NCBI GenBank assembly: GCA_017998475.1
Contig: JAGODA010000181.1
Coordinates: 1-6,510 of the forward strand
DNA: 6,510 bases
Source of the DNA: Spirochaetota bacterium
GTDB lineage: Bacteria > Spirochaetota > UBA4802 > UBA5368
Direction of reading: 5' to 3'
In this document: piece by piece, positions 1-6,258 of the stretch
Layout: each line of letters opens with the position of its first letter
Position numbering within the stretch: the first letter of the stretch is position 1
Notes under the pieces: generated by a model
The model's input: the letters and a program-made list of their open reading frames with translations, nothing else
The model's database searches: none
What the model was told of the DNA's origin: nothing
Program-made: the position numbers and the translations under genes

Positions 1-17
1 ACGGAGAACAGGGGCAT

Positions 18-29
18 GATGGATCCATC
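18..29. repeat. 12-bp perfect palindrome beside the long hairpin
   Basis: GATGGATCCATC reads the same on both strands and is centred between 23 and 24. Its last two bases overlap the left arm of the 56-bp palindrome. A dimeric-protein site or a remnant of a repeat is possible, but a 12-bp palindrome may also be chance. No function is assigned. Confidence 0.4.
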
Positions 30-83
30 CGGCGTTACGGGGAAAGCGCGGATTCGAATCGGCGCCATCCCCGTAACGCCGGA
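28..83. repeat. 56-bp near-perfect palindrome (long hairpin) after mlaD
   Basis: The two halves are symmetric around position 55.5. Arm 28-43 is an exact reverse complement of 68-83 (16 bp), 46-49 pairs with 62-65, and the core 51-60 (GATTCGAATC) is self-complementary. Only 44/67, 45/66 and 50/61 fail, so 25 of 28 positions pair. It begins 8 bp past the stop codon of the MCE gene, so in that operon's mRNA it would form a very stable hairpin at the 3' end. On the minus strand it is followed by GATGGATCCATC rather than a U-run, so it is not a classical intrinsic terminator. An mRNA-stabilising 3' hairpin, a REP-like extragenic palindrome or a protein-binding or attachment site are all possible. 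Confidence 0.8.
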
Positions 84-91
84 AAACCGGA

Positions 92-775
92 CTATTTCTG
101 TCCCTTGAACAGGAACTTGACCGGATGCTTCTTGAGCTCCTCGGATATTTCGTTCATGGTTTTCGCCGTCTGCCTGAAGGAGGTGAGAATCTCCAGAATG
201 TCCTTCTGCGAATTCATAAGCAGGTCGTTGACCGTGGCCATGCTGCCGGAAAGATTTGTGAGCAACGCCCTCAGGTTGCTGCGGCTGTCGAGCGAAATGT
301 CACGGATCACCCCCACCGTACCCTGCAGCGTGGCCAGCAGCGCGTGGACATCTTGAAGAATGGCCTCAAGGTTGACGTACTCGATCCCCTCGATGACCGA
401 ACCCGCGCGGACGAGCTCTCCCTTCTTTTCAGGGTTGCGTATATCGATCACGGGATCGCCTATTATGTTCTGGTTCTGGATGACGGCCGAGCAGTCCTCG
501 TAGATGTCGATGTCGCGGCGGATACGGAGGACCGCCAGGAAGTGCAGCGCCGGCTTGAAGACCGGCTTGATGTCGATCACCCTCCCCACGGTATAGCCCT
601 TGATCTTCACCAGGGTGCCTTCCTTTATCGAGGTGATGCTGTCGATCTTAAGATAGACGTCGATGGTGGAGCTCGCGAAGGAGTATCCGAGCTTCAGCAC
701 CACGAAAAGGAGCATGATGACCAGGGGGATGACGATGAACACACCGACCCTGAGCTCGTTTTTTTCCAGTTTCAT
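92..775 (-). CDS. MlaD-like MCE-domain lipid transport protein
   Basis: This 227-residue protein is the periplasmic, substrate-binding part of an MCE/Mla-type ABC system that moves lipid across the envelope. Residues 1-11 are a short cytoplasmic tail and 12-32 a hydrophobic inner-membrane anchor. Residues about 37-131 form a single MCE domain: the family pattern GYTVGRV at 60-66, IIGDPVIDI at 104-112 and AGSVIEG at 124-130 are clear. Residues 135-215 are a long amphipathic helical tail, as in MlaD-type hexamers, ending in a short basic and hydrophobic tip (HPVKFLF). The ATG at 775 is supported by GGAGG at 782-786, 6 nt upstream, placed just after the stop of the ABC gene. It is the last gene of the operon permease > ABC subunit > MCE. 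The length fits single-MCE proteins, and the family assignment is firm. The exact lipid and direction of transport cannot be read from the sequence. Confidence 0.92.
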   Translation of the reverse strand: MKLEKNELRVGVFIVIPLVIMLLFVVLKLGYSFASSTIDVYLKIDSITSIKEGTLVKIKGYTVGRVIDIKPVFKPALHFLAVLRIRRDIDIYEDCSAVIQNQNIIGDPVIDIRNPEKKGELVRAGSVIEGIEYVNLEAILQDVHALLATLQGTVGVIRDISLDSRSNLRALLTNLSGSMATVNDLLMNSQKDILEILTSFRQTAKTMNEISEELKKHPVKFLFKGQK

Positions 776-788
776 AATCCGCCTCCGT

Positions 789-1550
789 TTATCGGACCCT
801 CATGGGCCCGTCAATCGACGAACGCATGTACTGGTCGAGATAGTCGTTCCGCCGCTCGATAAAGTCCGCGCGGGAGCCCGAGAACACGATGTTTCCCTCG
901 TACAGCATGATGAAACGGTCCGCCAAATCGACGAACCTCTCCGGTTCGTAGGTGACGATGATGACGGAGCGGTCATCGCGCGAGCACCAACGGCCGAGCG
1001 CCCGCAGGAACGGCTGGGAATTGAGCAGGCACTGGCCCTCCAGCGCGTGCTCGATGAGGAGCAGGTCCGGATCGAGCGCGACGGCCCGGCCGTACGCCGT
1101 TCGCAGCGTCTCCGACCCGCTGAGCGCCACCGGCCGGAGGCCCCTGCAGTGGCCGAGCCCCAGCTCGTTTATCAGCCGGTCGATGTGCGCGTCGATCTCC
1201 GTGGACGTCATCCTCGAGTGATACCTCAGCGGCAGGGCGATGTTTTCCTCGGCGGACATGTTGTTGATGAGCCCGTAACTCCTCTGAAGATAGCCGAGCT
1301 CCTTGCGATAGGTGTGCCGCTCGAAATAGTCGTAACTCTCGACCGAGCGCCCCTTGAAGAAGATATCGCCTTCGAATGAAATCACGGTCCCCGCAATCAG
1401 CGGGCAGACGACCTCCGCGCCGGAGCCCTCCGGGCCGAAGATGACGAGGTTCTCTCCCCTGGCCAGCGAGAAGGAGACGTCGCGGCACGTCGCCCCGGAC
1501 CCGTCCGTAAAGCATATCGACTCGACCCTGAGAAGCTCCTCCCCTTGCAT
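789..1550 (-). CDS. MlaF-like ABC subunit with degenerate ATPase motifs
   Basis: This should be the cytoplasmic ABC subunit of the Mla-type complex. ATG at 1550 is preferred because AGGTGG (1556-1561) lies 5 nt upstream; a GTG at 1559, abutting the permease stop, would add three residues and is used for numbering here. The collinear ABC fold is visible: beta-core (35-41), Q-loop Gln92 in GYLQRSYGL, the ENIALPL segment (105-111), and an MlaF-type C-terminal tail (240-254, ending SIDGPMRV). The nucleotide site is eroded. The P-loop reads GPEGSGAEV (42-50), with Ala48 for the invariant Lys and Glu49 for Ser/Thr. The signature is LSGSE (146-150). Walker B is LLLIEH (166-171), with Glu for Asp and His for the catalytic Glu. 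The D-loop aspartate is absent and the H-switch is Tyr204 (IIVTYEP). There is no frameshift or stop, so the gene looks maintained. It is probably unable to hydrolyse ATP; a structural or regulatory role, or pairing with another ATPase, is inferred. Confidence 0.88.
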   Translation of the reverse strand: MQGEELLRVESICFTDGSGATCRDVSFSLARGENLVIFGPEGSGAEVVCPLIAGTVISFEGDIFFKGRSVESYDYFERHTYRKELGYLQRSYGLINNMSAEENIALPLRYHSRMTSTEIDAHIDRLINELGLGHCRGLRPVALSGSETLRTAYGRAVALDPDLLLIEHALEGQCLLNSQPFLRALGRWCSRDDRSVIIVTYEPERFVDLADRFIMLYEGNIVFSGSRADFIERRNDYLDQYMRSSIDGPMRVR

Positions 1551-1559
1551 TGCCGCCAC

Positions 1560-2354
1560 CTAAAAATAGAACAGCGCCGAGATGAACGCGTTTATCACGA
1601 ACAGAATGACCAGCGTGCGAACGACCGCGCGCGAGACGAAAATGGGAATCTGAAAATCCGACTGCGGCATGAAGCCGTAGTAACAGCAGATGAGCGGGAT
1701 GAGGATGCCGTAGATGACGCTCTTCAAAATGGTTATGGAGAGGTCGCTGAAACTGAAGGCGTCCATGAGGGTCTGTACGAACACGCCCGCGGGTATGTAC
1801 ACCGTGCTGAGCGAGATGAGGTACCCGCCGAAAAAGGCCGTGATGTCGAAGATGATGATGAGCGAGAATATGGCAAGTATCGACGCCAGTATGCGCGGGA
1901 AAACGATGTACAGCTTGGTGTCGATGCCCATGAGCTCGAGCGAGAGTATCTCCCTGTTCTGCTTCTGCGTGGCGATTTCCGCGGCGATCGCCGAGCCCGA
2001 GCGGCTTACCACAATCATGGCCGTCGCGAGCGGCCCCATCTCCCGCGCGATGATGATGACCAGGAGGTTCCCGATGAATCCCTCGATACCGAACTTCGGG
2101 AAGTTCTTGGTGGCCTGTATGATGGTGGTCGCCCCGAGGAGGAGCGCTATCGATATGATTATGGGGAGCGCGTCCACGCCGGTAAAGCGCGTCTGGTTCA
2201 CGACGATGGAATAGATCGAACGGAAGCGCAGGTATTTAATCGAACGAAGGGACGTCACGATCGACCCGGTAAACCGGTAAAAATTTCTCATCCCCTCCCA
2301 GAAGGAGAGGATCTTCCGGACCGGGGCCCATGATATGCCTTCAATTTTGAGCAT
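1560..2354 (-). CDS. MlaE-family ABC permease
   Basis: This 264-residue protein is the inner-membrane permease of the MCE/Mla lipid transporter. It has an amphipathic N-terminal segment (about 10-58), then about five hydrophobic segments (about 62-80, 92-116, and three in the last 110 residues). The family hallmark region is well kept: REMGP at 104-108, SRSGSAIAAE at 117-126, ELMGID at 140-145 and PR at 153-154. This stretch contains the small-residue membrane turn and the coupling helix that docks on the ABC subunit. It contrasts with the eroded nucleotide site of the next gene. The length is close to E. coli MlaE (about 260). No good ribosome site precedes ATG 2354. ATG 2291 has a G-rich run directly before it but would remove much of the N-terminal helix, so the longer start is kept with some doubt. 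It is the first gene of the operon, and its TAG stop touches the start region of the ABC gene. Confidence 0.93.
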   Translation of the reverse strand: MLKIEGISWAPVRKILSFWEGMRNFYRFTGSIVTSLRSIKYLRFRSIYSIVVNQTRFTGVDALPIIISIALLLGATTIIQATKNFPKFGIEGFIGNLLVIIIAREMGPLATAMIVVSRSGSAIAAEIATQKQNREILSLELMGIDTKLYIVFPRILASILAIFSLIIIFDITAFFGGYLISLSTVYIPAGVFVQTLMDAFSFSDLSITILKSVIYGILIPLICCYYGFMPQSDFQIPIFVSRAVVRTLVILFVINAFISALFYF

Positions 2355-2404
2355 GGTCGCTTTTTTCTGTTGCTTTTTGCACGCGACGATTTTTCATAGT
2401 CATA

Positions 2405-2428
2405 CCGCTTCCGGGCGGCGGGAAGCGG
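2405..2428. repeat. 8-bp inverted repeat in divergent intergenic region
   Basis: CCGCTTCC (2405-2412) and GGAAGCGG (2421-2428) are perfect reverse complements separated by an 8-nt GC-rich loop. The repeat lies between the permease gene and the glycoside-hydrolase-like gene, which diverge from here. It could be an operator shared by both transcripts or a hairpin in the permease leader. The rest of the 169-bp gap (2355-2523) holds T/A-rich tracts next to the permease start and a TATACA at 2439-2444 without a matching upstream hexamer on the plus strand. No small gene is seen there. Confidence 0.35.
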
Positions 2429-2444
2429 CCGGGCGCGATATACA

Positions 2445-2473
2445 CTTATCGTCCACCGCCGCCGTAATTGCAA
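2445..2473 (-). promoter_or_regulatory. candidate promoter of the mlaE-F-D-like operon
   Basis: Read on the minus strand, TTGCAA (2473-2468) is followed after exactly 17 nt by GATAAG (2450-2445). Each hexamer matches the sigma70 consensus at four of six positions. Transcription would start near 2438, giving a leader of about 85 nt that contains the inverted repeat at 2405-2428. It is the best candidate in the divergent region on this strand. The match is modest and the organism's sigma preference is unknown. Confidence 0.25.
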
Positions 2474-2523
2474 CAAAAATCGAGGCGCGGAAACCGGCTC
2501 CGCACGGAGATCGCCATCACCCC

Positions 2524-3996
2524 ATGAACAGAAGGAACCGCCAGATCCTCACCCTGCTGCTGTGCGCGCTCATGCTGCAGTGGCTTATCGTGATCAACGC
2601 CCCCGCGGTGGCCCTTCTTGCCGACAGCATACAGGGCTCGATCCTCGTCCTGTACCGCTCGGTGTTCCCGAAGAGCACATTCACCATAATCGGCACGGTC
2701 GAGCGCCGCGAGCACACGGCCGTGTACCGGAACCTTCCGCCTGGTTTTATCCATTGCGGACGGACCCTGCTCTTCCAGGCCCCCCGCGACATGCGCCTCA
2801 GGGAGATCGCCGATTCCGCGCTCCGGTTCACGCACTTCTTCAGGCGCTACCAGCTCGAGCGGACCATAAAGGAATACAACGGCTTCCGCTCCGACTCCGT
2901 GGGAAAGGGCACGGTGGTGTACATCCCGTACAGTATCGCGCCGAGAATCCCGGCGCACAGGCGTACGGCGAAACCGGCGATCATCGACAGCCGGGGCCTT
3001 TATTACACCGGAGGGGCCATCGCGAGCGAAAAGACGCTGAGCTCGCTCGAGCGCTTCCTTGAGGCCGGAATCAACACCGTGGTATTCGACGCGAAGGACA
3101 TCACCGGCATCGTGAACTACCGCAGCCATGTCCCGGCGGCGATCGAGTACAACACGCACGCCAGGCGCTGTATCGACGATGTCGACAAGCTCATACGCCA
3201 CCTCAAGGAAAAGGGCGTCTACGTGATCGGCAGGATCGCCGTGTTCCACGACCACGCCCTTTACCGCGCGAAGCCCGAATTCGCGATCCGCTCGAAGAGC
3301 TCCGGAAAGCCCTGGAGCGCCGGGGCCGAACTCTGGTGCGATCCCACGAACAAGCACGTGCAGGACTACAACATCGCGCTGGCCATAGAGCTCGCCGAAA
3401 AGGGCGTCGACGAGATCCAGTTCGATTACATACGCTTCCCGACCTCCGGAAACCTCGGAGACGCCGCGTTCGCGCATCACTTCGGGGCGATGTCGAAAGA
3501 GGCGACAATCACGAACTTTTTAAAAAGGGCTCACGCCGAACTCTCGCCGCGGCACGTCAACCTCTCGGTCGACATCTTCGGCGTGGTCGCCTGGGGAAAG
3601 GAAGTCGACATCCGCCGGACCGGCCAGCGCATCGAGCTGATGGCGAAGCACTGCGAGGTTATCTCGCCCATGCTCTACCCGTCGCACTTCAACGACGACT
3701 TCGACGGGTTCGCCAACCCCGGCGATCAGCCGTACTATTTCATAAACCGCGGATGCGCGCGCGTCAGGGCGCTCGCCCCCCAGACGACCGTTCGACCGTG
3801 GCTCCAGGCGTTCAGGTGGCGCACTAAATCGTATAACGACGATTATATCCTGGAGCAGGTGCGCGGCGCCGTGGAGGCCGGGGCGAAGGGGTACCTCTTC
3901 TGGAACGCCTCCAATTCGTACGATCCGGTGTACGCGGCGATGCGGAGGCTTGCCGACGATAAGCGTAAATACGCCGAAAAAGGACACGGACAGTGA
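2524..3996 (+). CDS. membrane-anchored putative glycoside hydrolase (GHL13/DUF4015-like) with LysM-like segment
   Basis: The 490-residue product begins with a basic stretch (MNRRNRQ) and a hydrophobic segment at 8-33, a signal anchor or uncleaved signal peptide, so the rest lies outside the inner membrane. Residues about 86-136 resemble a LysM fold (LREIADS at 92-98, YNGF, then GKGTVVYIP), the type that binds N-acetylglucosamine polymers; this is tentative. Residues about 151-480 match the putative glycosyl hydrolase (GHL13/DUF4015) barrel: AIIDSRG near 152-158, VVFDAKD, WCDPTNKHV, the hallmark FDYIRFP at 300-306 with acidic Asp301, SVDIFG with Asp350, ISPMLYPSHF at 380-389, WLQAF at 426-430 and GYLFWNA at 456-462. 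Activity and substrate in this family are poorly known; an envelope or extracellular polysaccharide is inferred. The start chosen is ATG 2524, with GGAGA at 2506-2510 (spacing rather long). The frame stays open to ATG 2335, but that would overlap the divergent permease start. It shares a 4-bp overlap with the methyltransferase gene. Confidence 0.85.
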   Translation: MNRRNRQILTLLLCALMLQWLIVINAPAVALLADSIQGSILVLYRSVFPKSTFTIIGTVERREHTAVYRNLPPGFIHCGRTLLFQAPRDMRLREIADSALRFTHFFRRYQLERTIKEYNGFRSDSVGKGTVVYIPYSIAPRIPAHRRTAKPAIIDSRGLYYTGGAIASEKTLSSLERFLEAGINTVVFDAKDITGIVNYRSHVPAAIEYNTHARRCIDDVDKLIRHLKEKGVYVIGRIAVFHDHALYRAKPEFAIRSKSSGKPWSAGAELWCDPTNKHVQDYNIALAIELAEKGVDEIQFDYIRFPTSGNLGDAAFAHHFGAMSKEATITNFLKRAHAELSPRHVNLSVDIFGVVAWGKEVDIRRTGQRIELMAKHCEVISPMLYPSHFNDDFDGFANPGDQPYYFINRGCARVRALAPQTTVRPWLQAFRWRTKSYNDDYILEQVRGAVEAGAKGYLFWNASNSYDPVYAAMRRLADDKRKYAEKGHGQ

Positions 3997-4802
3997 TTGT
4001 AAAGGACAGCGATTTTTACCGGGCGTACGTAGGGGTATGGGACGAGGGGGCGATAAAGGACGCTCCCTTCATCACGCTGGGGGTCGAGGCGATACTGACC
4101 GACTATTACGGGAACCTGCTCGACGCGCCCCCGCCCTTCCCCGTGGAAAAGGACGCGCTCACGCTCGACCTGGGCTGCGGGTGGAGCCGGGTGCTCAAGC
4201 CCGTGCTGGACCGCGGCGCGCGCGGCATCGGCCTGGACATCTCCCAGGCGATGCTCGAGCAGAGCAAAAAGCACCTTGAAAAAAACTCTCACCGGCCGGT
4301 GCTCCTGCGCGGCGACGGCACCATGCTTCCTTTCAAGGACAACAGCCTCGACATGGTCTATTCGCTCCTCGTACTCCAGCACCTTTCGAAAGCAAACGGG
4401 AGGCTCGTATTAAAAGAGGTACATCGCGTGCTGAAACCAGGCGGCGTCGCGTACATCCGCGTTCCCTCGCGCTTCGCGCCGGAGAACCTGCTCTTCGCAT
4501 TTCTGCAGTTCATAAGCATCCACCTGTTCCGCTACAGGGACCCCATCCGCATGCGCTTCTATCGCCTCGGGGAAATCAGAAAGCTCTGCCGCGGGCTCTT
4601 TTCGCGGTGCGAAATAACGTCCCACGAGTTCCGGCCGCCGTGGAACATCCACACCAGATGGACCTGGCACTATATCCTGGTTCCCAGGCGCTTTCACGCC
4701 CCGCTCCGGCGCCTCTCAGACCGGATCGAGGCGAAGGCGAACGGACGCATCCCCTTTTTAAAACACTTCGGCGTGACGCTCATGGTGAAAGCGGTAAAAT
4801 AA
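3993..4802 (+). CDS. class I SAM-dependent methyltransferase
   Basis: The 269-residue protein has the Rossmann-like methyltransferase core (Methyltransf_11 type). Motif I is LDLGCG at 58-63. The acidic residue that binds the SAM ribose is Asp82 in GIGLDIS. The adenine-side motif is GDGTMLPF at 107-114, followed by the LDMVYSLLVLQHL strand (119-131) and LKPGG at 147-151. The part after about 160 is basic and aromatic (FLQFISIHLFRYRD and a W-rich patch near 210-220), which may be the substrate side and could sit near the membrane; the acceptor cannot be told. The start is GTG at 3993, inside the upstream stop as GTGA, with AGGA at 3981-3984 8 nt before it. This overlap implies translational coupling and co-expression with the hydrolase-like protein. 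No terminator-like hairpin follows. Confidence 0.88.
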   Translation: MIVKDSDFYRAYVGVWDEGAIKDAPFITLGVEAILTDYYGNLLDAPPPFPVEKDALTLDLGCGWSRVLKPVLDRGARGIGLDISQAMLEQSKKHLEKNSHRPVLLRGDGTMLPFKDNSLDMVYSLLVLQHLSKANGRLVLKEVHRVLKPGGVAYIRVPSRFAPENLLFAFLQFISIHLFRYRDPIRMRFYRLGEIRKLCRGLFSRCEITSHEFRPPWNIHTRWTWHYILVPRRFHAPLRRLSDRIEAKANGRIPFLKHFGVTLMVKAVK

Positions 4803-4807
4803 GCGTA

Positions 4808-4836
4808 TTGACACGCCGCGCCATCCATGCTATGCG
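4808..4836 (+). promoter_or_regulatory. candidate sigma70-type promoter of the MFS gene
   Basis: A perfect -35 hexamer TTGACA (4808-4813) is followed after 17 nt by TATGCG (4831-4836), which matches only the first half of the -10 consensus. It lies in the only gap of this plus-strand run (4803-4878), 6 bp after the methyltransferase stop. A start near 4843 would give a leader of about 36 nt. It suggests that the transporter can be transcribed on its own. Confidence 0.45.
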
Positions 4837-4878
4837 TATCGCTCCCGACGGCGTACAATTCGGACCACCGGCACTGAA

Positions 4879-6255
4879 ATGAGAGACGGAACCAGAGGCG
4901 GCCAGGCCGCGGACGGCGTGAGCGTGGGCGGGCGCCTGGGCTACGGCGTCGCCGATTTCGGCATAAGCCTGGCCTTCAACCTGCCCGCGCTCTTCCTGTT
5001 GTACTTTTTTACCGACGTGTTTCTCATCTCCTCGGCCGCCGCCGGATTGATCCTCTTCTTCGCCAAGATCATCGACGCCTTCATCTCTCCCGCCATGGGC
5101 TACCTTTCGGACCACACCTCGACCCGCTGGGGCCGCAAGCGCCCCTACCTGGTGCTCGGCGCCGTCCCCGCGGCGATCAGCATGGCCCTGCTCTACGCCC
5201 CGCCGGCGATAGCCGGCGAATCCTGGCGCGTGGTCTACGCCATGACCGCCTTCACGCTCTTCTGCGTGTTCATGACCATGCTCAGTATTCCTTATACGGC
5301 GCTCACCGCCGACCTCACCGGCGACTCCCGCCAGCGATCGGTGCTGACGGCGTACCGCATGTTCTTCTCCATAGCGGGAACGCTCATGGGGGCGGCGGCC
5401 ACCATGCCGCTCGTCGCGGCCTTCGGCGGCGAGTCGGCGGGCTTCGGCGCGGTCGGCGTGCTGTACGCGCTCATAATGGCGGGAACCGTCTTCGCAACCT
5501 TTCTTTCTGTCAGGGAGAAGACGGCGCGTCCCGCCCGGGACCCGGACGGCGGCGCGCTCGCGCGTGACCTGAAGGCGGTCTTCCAGAACCGTCCCTTCAT
5601 CATCCTTACCCTCGGCGTGATGCTGCACCAGATCGCGCTCAACACCATGTCGGGGGTGGTGGTGTATTTTTTCAAATACAACATGCGGGCGGAGGGACTC
5701 ATTCCCGCCGCCTTTACCGCGCTCATGTCGGCCTCGGCGCTCTCCATCCCCTTCTACCTCCGGATCTCGCGCCGGCGCGGCAAGAAGTTCGCCTACAACC
5801 TCGGCATGGGGATGATGGCGGCGCTCTCGCCGGCCATCTTCTTCTTCGCCGAATCGAGCCCGACGCTCACCATCGTCCTTTTCGCGCTCGTCGGATTCGG
5901 GCTGGGGACCGTGTATCTCTCGCCCTGGGCAATGGTGCCCGACACGGTGGAATACGCGGAGTGGAAAACGGGGCGGCGGCGCGAGGGCATGCTCTACGGA
6001 TTTTTCTTTTTCTCCTTCAAGCTCTCGGTGGCCTTTCCCGGGCTCATCGTGGGGACGGTGCTTTCGCTCACCGGCTACACCCCGGCCGGGCCGCAGGGGC
6101 CGGGGGCACTCCTCGGCATAAAGGCGCTCCTCACCGTCATCCCGGTCGTATTCGTGGTGGCGGGAATGGCGCTCATCGCGCGTTTTCCCATAACGGAGGA
6201 GCTGCACGGCCGCATGGTGCGCGAGATCAACGAGCGAATAAGCTCGCGCACCTGA
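4879..6255 (+). CDS. MFS transporter, GPH (melibiose carrier-like) family
   Basis: This 458-residue protein has about twelve hydrophobic segments and belongs to the glycoside-pentoside-hexuronide:cation symporters. Family marks are GYGVADFG (21-28) in helix I and the helix II-loop motif running from Asp66 through SP (70-71), G74, SD (77-78), to TRWGRKRPY (82-90). Further on are IPYTALTADLTGD (137-149), where Asp149 aligns with MelB Asp124, and MVPDTVEYAEWKTG (352-365) before helix XI with Lys381, matching MelB Lys377. The position of the MelB Na+ ligand Asp59 is Ser70, while Asp55 is kept as Asp66, so cation use may differ. Substrate is unknown: a sugar or glycoside is the default, but relatives in this wider group also move lysolipids. 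ATG 4879 is preferred although no clear ribosome site precedes it; GTG 4918 is an in-frame alternative. It ends 3 bp from a convergent gene. Confidence 0.9.
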   Translation: MRDGTRGGQAADGVSVGGRLGYGVADFGISLAFNLPALFLLYFFTDVFLISSAAAGLILFFAKIIDAFISPAMGYLSDHTSTRWGRKRPYLVLGAVPAAISMALLYAPPAIAGESWRVVYAMTAFTLFCVFMTMLSIPYTALTADLTGDSRQRSVLTAYRMFFSIAGTLMGAAATMPLVAAFGGESAGFGAVGVLYALIMAGTVFATFLSVREKTARPARDPDGGALARDLKAVFQNRPFIILTLGVMLHQIALNTMSGVVVYFFKYNMRAEGLIPAAFTALMSASALSIPFYLRISRRRGKKFAYNLGMGMMAALSPAIFFFAESSPTLTIVLFALVGFGLGTVYLSPWAMVPDTVEYAEWKTGRRREGMLYGFFFFSFKLSVAFPGLIVGTVLSLTGYTPAGPQGPGALLGIKALLTVIPVVFVVAGMALIARFPITEELHGRMVREINERISSRT

Positions 6256-6258
6256 GGA

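Noticed and set aside
46..65. GATTCGAATC core resembling a tRNA T-loop
   Set aside because: The flanking bases do not form a T-stem around a TTCGAAT loop, and no acceptor, anticodon or D arm can be built; the symmetry of the long palindrome explains it.
1..108. Plus-strand frame open from the left edge to TGA at 106-108 (35 codons), possible end of a convergent gene
   Set aside because: It is short, runs through the palindrome, overlaps the end of the MCE gene, and gives no recognisable protein sequence.
1413..1436. Loss of the Walker A lysine as a result of a local frameshift
   Set aside because: The frame is collinear with the ABC fold on both sides of the P-loop, and the other motifs are changed by substitution too, so a frameshift is not needed to explain it.
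2335..2523. N-terminal extension of the glycoside-hydrolase-like frame back to ATG 2335, with its own hydrophobic run
   Set aside because: It would overlap the start of the divergent permease gene and the likely promoter region, the composition is unlike the rest of the protein, and ATG 2524 begins directly with a good signal-anchor.
2446..3480. Long open frame antisense to the hydrolase-like gene (344 codons)
   Set aside because: Low-complexity charged composition, no recognisable motifs, and a well-supported gene on the other strand.
4780..6207. Long open frame antisense to the MFS gene (475 codons)
   Set aside because: It is rich in Arg, Gly, His and Glu with no domain pattern, typical of a GC-rich antisense shadow; the opposite strand has clear GPH family motifs.
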